Positions 46,306 to 55,245 of a DNA stretch of 64,000 nucleotides are shown here, piece by piece. The position numbers and the translations under genes are program-made. A model generated the notes under the pieces. It saw nothing but the letters and a program-made list of their open reading frames with translations. It was not told the origin of the DNA and ran no database searches. Numbering within the stretch: the stretch's first letter is position 1; the number at the start of each line of letters is the position of its first letter. The DNA is from Pseudomonas orientalis (GTDB lineage Bacteria; Pseudomonadota; Gammaproteobacteria; Pseudomonadales; Pseudomonadaceae): positions 4,635,501-4,699,500 of the forward strand of contig NZ_CP094351.1 of NCBI RefSeq assembly GCF_022807995.1, written 5' to 3'.

Positions 46306-46773
46306 TCAGTTGGCGACAGCGCGGCGGCGGATGCGCCAGGCCATGATCAACCACACTGCGGTGACACCGGCGAATTTCGACACCAGCGCAGTGCCCGCCA
46401 CGGCTGGGGTCAGTGCGCCGATCAGGCCGAAGAAGATAAAGGTATCCAGGGGAATGCTCAGCGCCGAACTTATCCACAGGCGGTCGTGCAGCGGGCGCCG
46501 GGTGATGCTGAACACCAGCCAGTCGATGCACTCGGACACCGCGAACGCCGTGGCACTGGCCAGGGCGATGGACGGATCGGAAGTGATGTAGGACAGCACC
46601 AGCGCCGCCAGCATGGCGATGATCGCGCCGTGGCCGAAGCGGGTTTGCACCATGTCGCGCAGGATGAAGACCAGGCCACCCCAGGCGGACCAGATCACGT
46701 CCAGGTGCGGGGCGGTGGAGAAGGCGAAGTTGATCAGCACGACGCTGCTGATGTAGGCGATCAGGAAGAGCAT
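46306..46773 (-). CDS. VUT family integral membrane transporter (YhhQ-like)
   Basis: The 155 residues are mostly hydrophobic, with five to six helices. FLIAYISSVVLINFAF and the central SECIDWLVFSI are similar to the vitamin-uptake (VUT/ECF S-like, queuosine precursor) family. No ECF ATPase genes are adjacent. The substrate is not readable; a queuosine precursor is a possibility only. It lies 69 bases upstream of purT on the same strand. Confidence 0.78.
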   Translation of the reverse strand: MLFLIAYISSVVLINFAFSTAPHLDVIWSAWGGLVFILRDMVQTRFGHGAIIAMLAALVLSYITSDPSIALASATAFAVSECIDWLVFSITRRPLHDRLWISSALSIPLDTFIFFGLIGALTPAVAGTALVSKFAGVTAVWLIMAWRIRRRAVAN

Positions 46774-46839
46774 GGGGATGGAACCTGTGGGTAATGCCGC
46801 ACAGGGTACACAATTACAGGGAGGTCGTCTGGGAGGGCC

Positions 46840-46917
46840 TCATCGGGGGCAAGCCCCCTCCCACCTTTTGAACTGTGAACACATTCAAGTGTGGGAGGGG
46901 GCTTGCCCCCGATAGCG
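46840..46917. repeat. Outward-facing REP pair
   Basis: ATCGGGGGCAAGCCCCCTCC comes first and GTGGGAGGGGGCTTGCCCCC second, the opposite arrangement to the usual REPIN, with a 20-odd base spacer. It lies just downstream of the DUF1289 gene. Confidence 0.88.
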
Positions 46918-46922
46918 GTAGT

Positions 46923-47138
46923 TCAGGCACCGGATTTCCCAGGCATCATCCACACTAACCCACCCGCCACCGCCCGCTCATGACACAACCCCAACACCAC
47001 CCGGCGCTCGGCATTGTCCATGCGGCTCCAACGCGTAATCTCGTCAACCGTACGCTGGCAGCCAGTACAAATGTCATCATCGTCCAGCGCGCAAATACTC
47101 ACGCACGGCGAGGCAACCGGCCGTTCAACCGCACTCAT
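46923..47138 (-). CDS. DUF1289 domain protein (YdhL-like)
   Basis: The 71 residues contain the conserved cysteine cluster PCVSICALDDDDICTGCQRT, which suggests a small metal-binding motif, followed by EITRWSRMDNAERR. The start overlaps the stop of the carbonic-anhydrase gene (ATGA at 47135-47138), so the two are coupled. The function is unknown. The pairing with a gamma carbonic anhydrase is common in pseudomonads. Confidence 0.85.
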   Translation of the reverse strand: MSAVERPVASPCVSICALDDDDICTGCQRTVDEITRWSRMDNAERRVVLGLCHERAVAGGLVWMMPGKSGA

Positions 47139-47659
47139 TGTTCCTGCTCAACCAGGTCCCGCGCATACCGCTGCGAATTGTGCACATAGTGCGCGGCACT
47201 GGCTTCGAGCATGCGTTTTTGCGCCTCGGTCAGCTCACGCACCACCTTGCCCGGTGAGCCCATCACCAGCGAACCGTCGGGAATTTCCTTGCCTTCGCCG
47301 ATCAGCGAGTTCGCGCCGATGATGCAGTGCTTGCCAATCTTGGCGCCGTTGAGAATCACCGCATTGATGCCGATCAGGCTGTAGTCATCGACAGTGCAGC
47401 CGTGCAGCATGGCGTTATGGCCGACGGTCACGCCGGTGCCGAGGGTCAGCGGGTAGCCCATGTCGGTGTGCATCACACTGCCGTCCTGCACGTTGCTGTT
47501 CTTGCCGATCAGGATCAGTTCGTTGTCGCCACGCAATACCGCGTTGAACCAGACGTTGGCGCCCTCCTCCAGCTTGACCTTGCCCACCAGCGTGGCATTC
47601 GGTGCTACCCAACTGTTGGGATGCGTCTCGACGCGGGCGTCGCCCAGGCGGTATTTCAT
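47135..47659 (-). CDS. Gamma-class carbonic anhydrase family protein (YrdA-like)
   Basis: The 174 residues form a left-handed parallel beta-helix, seen as hexapeptide repeats (NATLVGKVKLEEGANVWFNAVLRGD ... VTVGHNAMLHGCTVDDYSLIGINAVILNG). Metal-ligand histidines occur in MHTDMG, VGHNAMLHG. The family binds zinc or iron; carbonic anhydrase activity is not proven for YrdA-type members. It is the first of a two-gene unit with DUF1289. Confidence 0.9.
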   Translation of the reverse strand: MKYRLGDARVETHPNSWVAPNATLVGKVKLEEGANVWFNAVLRGDNELILIGKNSNVQDGSVMHTDMGYPLTLGTGVTVGHNAMLHGCTVDDYSLIGINAVILNGAKIGKHCIIGANSLIGEGKEIPDGSLVMGSPGKVVRELTEAQKRMLEASAAHYVHNSQRYARDLVEQEQ

Positions 47660-47695
47660 GGTCTTCCCTCACGGCTGCGCCATTCAAACGATGGC

Positions 47696-48298
47696 TTAGA
47701 TATTGATGAAGCTCTTGGGTGGCTGGTGCAGGCTGATCTTGGCGTCGTCGTAAAGCAGGTTGATCAGCTCGACGATCATGATTGCCGTCAAGCCCCAGAT
47801 CTTGTATTCGCCGAACCGGTAGCTGGGCACATACCAACTGCGGCCCTGATAGTCGATGCGGTGGGTATGCTCGCGAGGGTCCTGGCGAAAGAACTCCAGG
47901 GGCACGCTGAACACAGCCGCGATTTCGGCGTCGTTGGCCAGGTACTCGACGTAGTCGGGGATCACACCCACATAGGGCGTTACACGGATGCCGTGCAGGG
48001 AGATCAGCGGGCTCAACGGACCAATGACCTCGACCAGCCCCGGCGGCAGGCCGATTTCTTCTTCGGCTTCGCGCAGGGCGGTAAAGATCAGGTCCGGGTC
48101 TTCGGGGTCGCGGCGCCCGCCGGGAAAGGCCACTTCGCCGCCATGGGTCGACAGGCCGCTGGCGCGCAGGGTCAGGATCAGCTCGGGTTCGTCACTGCGG
48201 GTAATCGGTACCAGCACTGCGGCCTCGGGGAAACGCCCGTCGGTCTCCAGGGTGTGGGGAGTGTGATTGCTTACCCGGCGAAGTAGCTCGTCCAGCAT
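47696..48298 (-). CDS. CoA pyrophosphatase-type Nudix hydrolase
   Basis: The 200 residues carry a Nudix box GGEVAFPGGRRDPEDPDLIFTALREAEEEIGLPP with an upstream PITRSDEPELILTLRA, the NudL/CoAse signature. It likely cleaves CoA to phosphopantetheine and 3',5'-ADP. It lies 36 bases upstream of the carbonic-anhydrase gene on the same strand and may lead that operon. It is divergent from the second Nudix gene. Confidence 0.87.
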   Translation of the reverse strand: MLDELLRRVSNHTPHTLETDGRFPEAAVLVPITRSDEPELILTLRASGLSTHGGEVAFPGGRRDPEDPDLIFTALREAEEEIGLPPGLVEVIGPLSPLISLHGIRVTPYVGVIPDYVEYLANDAEIAAVFSVPLEFFRQDPREHTHRIDYQGRSWYVPSYRFGEYKIWGLTAIMIVELINLLYDDAKISLHQPPKSFINI

Positions 48299-48445
48299 GA
48301 GTCATCTCGGTCTGTTGGCTACCTTGCATCATGCACCAAAGCGAGCAGGCGCCCAACCCCAAAACCACCGGCGTGTCGCGAAACGACAACTTGCAGGAAC
48401 GCCTGGCACCAAGCCAAGATGTGCCCACTCTCCAGGAACCCCAGC

Positions 48446-48994
48446 ATGAATTTCTGCAGCCAGTGCGGTAAACCGGTCACCCAACGCATTCCCGAAGGCG
48501 ACGCACGCCTGCGCTATGTGTGCGACCACTGCTCGACCATCCATTACCAGAACCCCAACATCGTCGCCGGTACCGTACCGGTATGGGGCGACAAAGTGCT
48601 GCTGTGCCGCCGTGCCATCGAACCGCGCCTGGGTTACTGGACCCTGCCTGCGGGCTTTATGGAAAACGGCGAAACCGTCGAACAGGCGGCCATGCGCGAG
48701 ACACTGGAAGAAGCCTGCGCCCGGGTGCGCAACCTGAGCCTCTATACCTTGATCAATGTGCCGCACATCAGCCAGGTGCACATCTTCTACCGCGCCGAGC
48801 TGATCGACCTGGACTTCGCCGCCGGCCAGGAAAGCCTGGAAGTGAAACTGTTCGATGAAGCCGATATCCCTTGGTCCGAGCTGGCTTTCCGCACGGTCGG
48901 GCGTACCTTAGAATGCTTCTTCGCTGACCGTCGCCAACAGGCCTACCCGGTGCGCAGCGAGTCCGTGCCACCGCTGTCCAAGCCCGCCCAATAA
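48446..48994 (+). CDS. Zinc-ribbon Nudix hydrolase
   Basis: The ATG at 48446 (AGGA upstream) gives 182 residues. Two CxxC pairs near the N-terminus (FCSQCGKPV ... YVCDHCSTIHYQNP) form a zinc ribbon as in NudC/ADP-ribose-type enzymes. The Nudix box is GFMENGETVEQAAMRETLEEACARV. The substrate is uncertain; ADP-ribose, FAD or NADH-like compounds are usual. An L,D-transpeptidase gene follows 37 bases later. Confidence 0.87.
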   Translation: MNFCSQCGKPVTQRIPEGDARLRYVCDHCSTIHYQNPNIVAGTVPVWGDKVLLCRRAIEPRLGYWTLPAGFMENGETVEQAAMRETLEEACARVRNLSLYTLINVPHISQVHIFYRAELIDLDFAAGQESLEVKLFDEADIPWSELAFRTVGRTLECFFADRRQQAYPVRSESVPPLSKPAQ

Positions 48995-49031
48995 CACGCC
49001 GGCCGAGCGTCGCCAAAGGGATACCGTTTCA

Positions 49032-49535
49032 ATGCGTTGGTTGCTTGCTCTGATCTGCCTGTCGTTCGCTGCCCTGTCCTCGGCCTCCACGGTGCAAACC
49101 CTGGGCGGCAAACCGGTCGAAAAAGTCCTGGTGCTCAAATCCGCCCACCAGTTGCAGTTGATCAACGACGGCAAGCCCCTCAAGACCTATCGCATATCCC
49201 TGGGTAAAAACCCGAAAGGTCACAAACTGATCGAGGGCGACCGCCGCACTCCCGAGGGCTTCTACTGGATCGACTGGCGCAAGACCAGCGAGCGGTTCAA
49301 CCTGGCCATGCACATCTCCTACCCCAATATCAGCGACGCCGCCCGCGCGCGCCGCGAAGGGGTGAAACCGGGCAGCATGATCATGATCCACGGCACGCCC
49401 GACACCGAGGACTACCCGGAACAGTGGTTCCACACCCTGGACTGGACCGACGGCTGCATCGGCATGCGCAATGTGGACATGCGCGAAGTCTGGAGCCTGG
49501 TCAAGGACGGCACCCTGATCGAGATTCGGCCCTGA
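49032..49535 (+). CDS. L,D-transpeptidase family protein (YkuD domain)
   Basis: The 167 residues carry a Sec signal (MRWLLALICLSFAALSSAST). The YkuD domain has the conserved HGTPD histidine region and the catalytic-cysteine motif DWTDGCIGMRNVDMREVW (S/TxGC). No peptidoglycan-binding domain is present. Such enzymes make 3-3 peptidoglycan cross-links or attach lipoproteins; the short form may act as an amidase/carboxypeptidase-like variant. The assignment rests on the domain motif. Confidence 0.88.
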   Translation: MRWLLALICLSFAALSSASTVQTLGGKPVEKVLVLKSAHQLQLINDGKPLKTYRISLGKNPKGHKLIEGDRRTPEGFYWIDWRKTSERFNLAMHISYPNISDAARARREGVKPGSMIMIHGTPDTEDYPEQWFHTLDWTDGCIGMRNVDMREVWSLVKDGTLIEIRP

Positions 49536-49649
49536 CCGGCGGCCGCTGGTAAAATAATTCGAAAAAAATTCCTGCCCCAGGCAGCGCCTGCCGGTGAATA
49601 CCAGTTCACTGCGCGGGCTGCGCACTTGCGCGCGCAGCAAAGACCTCTC

Positions 49650-49669
49650 TAATACCACTTGATACCATG
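49650..49669. promoter_or_regulatory. NagR operator, site 1
   Basis: TAATACCACTTGATACCATG holds two ATACCA hexamers (49652-49657, 49662-49667) one helical turn apart. Its reverse complement nearly equals site 2. It lies upstream of the nag promoter. Confidence 0.7.
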
Positions 49670-49716
49670 CACCTTTAAGAAGCCCTGAAACCCGTGCCCG
49701 CACCGTTTTGGCGGCA

Positions 49717-49745
49717 TTGACATGGTATTTAAGTGGTATTAATTT
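49717..49745 (+). promoter_or_regulatory. nag operon promoter overlapped by NagR operator site 2
   Basis: TTGACA (49717-49722) and TAATTT (49740-49745) are 17 bases apart. CATGGTATTTAAGTGGTATT (49721-49740; TGGTAT at 49723-49728 and 49734-49739) fills the whole spacer, so a bound repressor would block polymerase. Confidence 0.7.
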
Positions 49746-49796
49746 CCGGCCATTACCGGGCGACAACATTCCAATAACGCATCGGACACCTGACAC

Positions 49797-50555
49797 ATGA
49801 ACCCCATCCTGGCCCTGCGCCCCGACGACAAGCAATCCACGCCGCTGTACCTGCAACTGGCCCGCAGCCTTGAAGCAGCGATTCATGCCGGCCAGTGGAA
49901 ATCCGAGCAGGCCCTGCCCTCGGAACGTGCGCTCAGCGAGCAGTTGAGCATCTCGCGGGTCACTGCCCGCAAAGCGCTGGAGGTGTTGCTTGCCCAGGGT
50001 TTGATCCGCCGCAGTCAGGGCTCCGGCACCTTTATTACGCCGCGCCTGGAGCAACCGTTGTCACGCCTGTCGGGGTTCAGCGAAATGCTCCGGCTCAAGG
50101 GCTTCGTGCCCAGTTCGCAGTGGCTGGAGCGCGACATCACCCCGCCGACCCACGAAGAGCTGATCCGCCTGGGTCTGTCGCCCAGCGACAAAGTGGCGCG
50201 TCTCAAGCGCCTGCGCAAAGCCGATGACACGGTAATGGCGATTGAAATGACCACCATGCCCGCCTCCGTGCTGCCCCAGCCGCAAGCCATCGGCAATTCA
50301 CTGTACGAATACCTGGAAAGCGTCGGCAAGCCCATCGTGCGCGCCCTGCAACATATCCAGGCGATCAATGCCTCGGACGAGTTCGCCAAGCTGGTGGGCA
50401 TCGCCCCCGGCACTGCCATGCTGCTGATGACCCGGGTGGGCTACACCGCCGACAACACACCGATTGAAATCACCGACACCTACTGCCGCAACGACTACTA
50501 CGACTTTGTCGCAGAGCTGCGCCGTCATGATTATTCCGCCGAATTGCGAATTTAG
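49797..50555 (+). CDS. nagR: GntR/HutC-family repressor NagR
   Basis: The 252 residues consist of an N-terminal winged helix (PLYLQLARSLEAAIHAGQWKSEQALPSERALSEQLSISRVTARKALEVL ... RRSQGSGTFI) and a C-terminal UTRA effector domain (LSRLSGFSEMLRLKGF ... VYTADNTPIEITDTY-like). It heads the nag operon (nagR-nagA-nagB-nagF-nagE) and probably senses GlcNAc-6-phosphate or GlcN-6-phosphate. Two operator-like sites precede it, so it is likely autoregulated. Confidence 0.93.
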   Translation: MNPILALRPDDKQSTPLYLQLARSLEAAIHAGQWKSEQALPSERALSEQLSISRVTARKALEVLLAQGLIRRSQGSGTFITPRLEQPLSRLSGFSEMLRLKGFVPSSQWLERDITPPTHEELIRLGLSPSDKVARLKRLRKADDTVMAIEMTTMPASVLPQPQAIGNSLYEYLESVGKPIVRALQHIQAINASDEFAKLVGIAPGTAMLLMTRVGYTADNTPIEITDTYCRNDYYDFVAELRRHDYSAELRI

Positions 50556-50565
50556 AGAACTGCCC

Positions 50566-51652
<1,087 letters not shown>

Positions 51653-51672
<20 letters not shown>

Positions 51673-52675
51673 AGAGGCGCTGGCCTCCTGCGACGCCGTC
51701 GCGGCCCAACTGCAACGTCTGGACCCGCTGCTGGAAGAAGTGGCCGGCCGCCTGCGCCGCCAGCCGCCGCAAGTGGCGGTGACCATCGCGCGCGGCAGCT
51801 CCGACCACGCCGCCAGCTACTTCGCCTACCTGGCCATGCAGCATGTGGGCATTCCGGTGGCGTCATTGCCGATGTCGGTGGTGACCCTGTTGCAGGCGCC
51901 GATGAAGGTCAGCGGCCAGGTGGCGTTCGGGTTCTCCCAGTCGGGTCAGAGCCCGGACCTGGTCAACAGCCTGCGCCTGTTGCGCAAACGCGGCGCCTTG
52001 AGCATTTCGCTGGTCAACGCTGAAGATTCGCCTCTGCAGGCCGCCTGTGAATTTCATGTGCCGCTGTGCGCCGGGCCGGAACTCAGCGTGGCCGCGACCA
52101 AAAGCTTTATCGCCACCCTCAGCGCCAGCGCGCAGTTGATCGGGCACTGGAACCAGGAAGCCGACCTGCTGCAAGCCTGCCAGGCCTTGCCCGATGGCCT
52201 GCGCGATGCAGCCAGGCAAGATTGGCGCCTGGCCGTCGATGCGCTCAAAGACAGCCAACGCTTGATGGTGATAGGCCGTGGCGCCGGCTTTGCCATCGCC
52301 CAGGAAGCCGCGCTCAAGCTCAAGGAAACCTCGGCGATCCAGGCCGAGGCGTTCAGCAGCGCCGAAGTGCGCCACGGCCCGATGGCCCTGATCGACAAAG
52401 ATTACCCGCTGCTGGTATTCGCCCCACGCGGCGCCGAACAAGCCGGCCTGTTGAGCCTGGCCGCCGACATGCGCCAGCGCGGCGCCCGCGTATTGCTGGC
52501 CGCGCCGGATGACATCGCCGAACGCGACCTGACCCTGAGCCGCGCCGAACACCCCAGCCTGGACCCGATCCTGGCGATCCAGAGCTTCTACGTAATGGCC
52601 GCCGGCCTGGCTGAAGCACGGGGGATGGACCCGGACCAGCCGCGCCACCTGAGCAAAGTCACCCGCACGCACTGA
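51653..52675 (+). CDS. nagB: SIS-domain glucosamine-6-phosphate deaminase (NagB-II type)
   Basis: A TTG start at 51653 is preferred because AAGGAG lies six bases before it; the ATG at 51665 would have the site 18 bases away. This gives 340 residues and a 20-base overlap with nagA. Two SIS domains: IARGSSDHAASYFAYLAMQ and FGFSQSGQSPDLVNSL; IGRGAGFAIAQEAALKLKETSAIQAEAF and EVRHGPMALID. It is the GlmS-isomerase-like, non-orthologous form of NagB, converting GlcN-6-P to fructose-6-P plus ammonia. Confidence 0.88.
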
Positions 52676-52690
52676 AGCGGCGTTTTCCTG

Positions 52691-55219
52691 ATGAGTACCG
52701 TGCCCATGCCCAACAACAATAATCCATTGTCCCTCAGCGCCCCCTTGAGTGGGCCGGTGCTGGCCCTGAACCGCGTCCCCGACGAAGTGTTCGCCAGCGG
52801 CGCCATGGGCGACGGTATCGCTATCGACCCGTTGAACGACTGTCTGCATGCGCCTTGTGACGGCGTGATCATCCATGTCGCGCGCACCGGGCATGCCTTG
52901 ACCCTGCGTGCCGACAACGGTGCCGAAGTGTTGATGCATGTGGGCATCGACACCGTGGAGCTCAATGGCGAGGGCTTTGCCTTGCTGGTGAAGAATGGCG
53001 CACGGGTGAGCGAGGGCCAGCCGCTGGTGCAGTTTGACCTGGACCGCATTGCGCGCCAGTGCAAGAGCCTGGTGAGCCTGATCATCCTGACCAACAGTGA
53101 TCGCTTTGAACTGACGCCTTTGCCGCTGAAGACGGTCAAGGTCGGTGAGCCGTTGCTGCACATTGCTGCGCGCGCCACTGCCACCGTTCAAACAGCTGTG
53201 GATGACTCCAGCATTGAGGCCAGCGCCAGCGTACGCGTCACCCACCGGGGCGGTTTGCATGCACGCCCGGCCGCCCTGATTCGCAAGACGGCCCAGGGTT
53301 TCAGCAGCCGATCGCACCTGTACTTTGCTGACAAGTCGGCATCGTGCGACAGCCTGATTGGCTTGATGGGCCTGGGCATCGGCGAAGGCGACGAAGTGCG
53401 CGTAGTTTGCCGTGGCCAAGACGCCGAGGCGGCATTGCAAGGGTTGATCGCGGCATTGTCGGTAGCGGTCAGCGAAGAACATCACGCCCCGGCGGTCGCA
53501 GCTGCGCCACGTCGCGCCAGTGTGGAAGCCGATGTGTTGCAAGGCGTTTGTGCTGCGCCCGGCCTGGTGTGCGGGCCGCTGTTTCGCCTGACCGGCATCG
53601 AGCTACCGGAAGACACCGGCAATCATTCGGCCGACGAACAACAGCAATACCTCGACACGGCACTGGAGCAGGTGCGCGGCGAAATCCGCAGCACCCTCGA
53701 GCATGCCCGCCAACGCAAGAACGTCGAGGAAGAAGACATCTTCGCCGCCCACCTCGCGCTGCTCGAGGACCCGGCACTGCTGGAAACGGCCACCGACGCC
53801 ATCGCCCACGGCAGCGCCGCCACCCACGCCTGGCGCGATGCGATCCAGGCCCAGTGCGCGGTGCTGTTGGCGTTGGGCAAGCCGCTGTTTGCCGAGCGCG
53901 CCAACGACCTGCGTGACCTGCAACAACGCGTATTGCGGGCCTTGCTGGGTGAGGCCTGGCACGTTGAGTTACCCGCCGGGTCGATTGTCAGTGCCCATGA
54001 ACTGACCCCGTCGGATTTGCTGCAACTGAGTGAACAGCAGGCTGTGGGTATCTGTATGGCCGAAGGCGGCGCCACGTCACACGTCGCCATTCTTGCGCGG
54101 GGTAAAGGCTTACCCTGCGTGGTCGCGCTGGGTGCCGAGGTGCTGGATGTGCCCCAGGGCCAACGCGTGGTGCTGGATGCCGTCAATGGCCGGCTGGAAC
54201 TGGCCCCCACGGACGAGCGCCATGCTGAAGTTCACCAGATTCGCGACGCGCAGAAGGTTCGCCGTCAGCAGCAACAGGCCCAGGCCCAATTGCCCGCCAG
54301 CACCACCGATGGCGTGAACATTGAAATCGCCGCCAATGTCGCCTCCAGCAGCGAGGCCCGGCTGGCGTTCGAAAACGGCGCCGATGGCGTCGGCCTGCTG
54401 CGCACCGAATTCCTCTTCGTCGACCGCCGCACCGCGCCGGATGAACAGGAACAGCGTCAGGCTTATCAGGCCGTGCTGGACGCCATGGGCGACAAGTCGG
54501 TGATCATCCGCACCATCGATGTGGGCGGCGACAAGCAGCTCGACTACCTGCCGCTGCCGGTCGAAGCCAACCCGGTGTTGGGCCTGCGCGGTATTCGCAT
54601 GGCCCAGGTGCGTCCCGAACTGCTCGACCAGCAACTGCGCGCACTGCTGCAAGTCTCGCCGCTGGCGCGCTGCCGCATCCTCTTGCCAATGGTCAGTGAA
54701 GTGGACGAATTGCTGCAGATCCGCCAGCGCCTGGATGAACTGTGCGCCGAGTCGGGTTTGAGCCAGCGCCCCGAACTGGGTGTGATGATCGAAGTGCCCG
54801 CCGCCGCGCTGATGGCTGAACAGCTGGCCGAACATGCGGACTTTTTGTCCATCGGCACCAATGATTTGTCCCAGTACACCCTGGCCATGGACCGCGACCA
54901 CGCAGGCCTCGCCGCCCGCGTCGATGCCCTGCACCCGGCCTTGCTGCGGCTGATCGCGCAAACCTGCGCCGGTGCAGCGAAACACGGGCGCTGGGTCGGC
55001 GTGTGCGGCGCCCTGGCCTCCGACCCGCTGGCCACGCCCGTGCTGGTCGGCCTGGGCGTTACCGAGCTGTCGGTGAGCCCGCCGCAGATCGGCGAAATCA
55101 AGGACCGCGTCCGCCACTTGGATGCGGCGCAATGCCGGCAACTGAGCCATGCGTTGCTCAACCTGAGCAGCGCCAAAGCCGTTCGCCAAGCCTGTCAACA
55201 TCACTGGCCGCTGAGCTGA
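52691..55219 (+). CDS. nagF: PTS multi-phosphoryl-transfer protein EIIA-HPr-EI for GlcNAc
   Basis: The 842 residues hold three PTS modules in one chain. EIIA(Glc-type), about 20-150, with phospho-His in LMHVGIDTVELNG. HPr, about 180-265, with HRGGLHARPAALIRKTAQ (His15). Enzyme I, about 280-842, with the active His in GGATSHVAILARGKGLP, the PEP site (LRTEFLFVDR; GVMIEVPAAALMAE) and the Cys in GVCGALASDP. It transfers phosphate from PEP to the EIIB of NagE. It lies between nagB and nagE. Confidence 0.95.
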   Translation: MSTVPMPNNNNPLSLSAPLSGPVLALNRVPDEVFASGAMGDGIAIDPLNDCLHAPCDGVIIHVARTGHALTLRADNGAEVLMHVGIDTVELNGEGFALLVKNGARVSEGQPLVQFDLDRIARQCKSLVSLIILTNSDRFELTPLPLKTVKVGEPLLHIAARATATVQTAVDDSSIEASASVRVTHRGGLHARPAALIRKTAQGFSSRSHLYFADKSASCDSLIGLMGLGIGEGDEVRVVCRGQDAEAALQGLIAALSVAVSEEHHAPAVAAAPRRASVEADVLQGVCAAPGLVCGPLFRLTGIELPEDTGNHSADEQQQYLDTALEQVRGEIRSTLEHARQRKNVEEEDIFAAHLALLEDPALLETATDAIAHGSAATHAWRDAIQAQCAVLLALGKPLFAERANDLRDLQQRVLRALLGEAWHVELPAGSIVSAHELTPSDLLQLSEQQAVGICMAEGGATSHVAILARGKGLPCVVALGAEVLDVPQGQRVVLDAVNGRLELAPTDERHAEVHQIRDAQKVRRQQQQAQAQLPASTTDGVNIEIAANVASSSEARLAFENGADGVGLLRTEFLFVDRRTAPDEQEQRQAYQAVLDAMGDKSVIIRTIDVGGDKQLDYLPLPVEANPVLGLRGIRMAQVRPELLDQQLRALLQVSPLARCRILLPMVSEVDELLQIRQRLDELCAESGLSQRPELGVMIEVPAAALMAEQLAEHADFLSIGTNDLSQYTLAMDRDHAGLAARVDALHPALLRLIAQTCAGAAKHGRWVGVCGALASDPLATPVLVGLGVTELSVSPPQIGEIKDRVRHLDAAQCRQLSHALLNLSSAKAVRQACQHHWPLS

Positions 55220-55245
55220 AAACAACAAGAACAGGGAGACACGCC

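Noticed and set aside
50464..50565. Longer nagA start overlapping nagR
   Set aside because: The ATG at 50566 gives the family length and follows the nagR stop; the extension is low-complexity Thr-rich.
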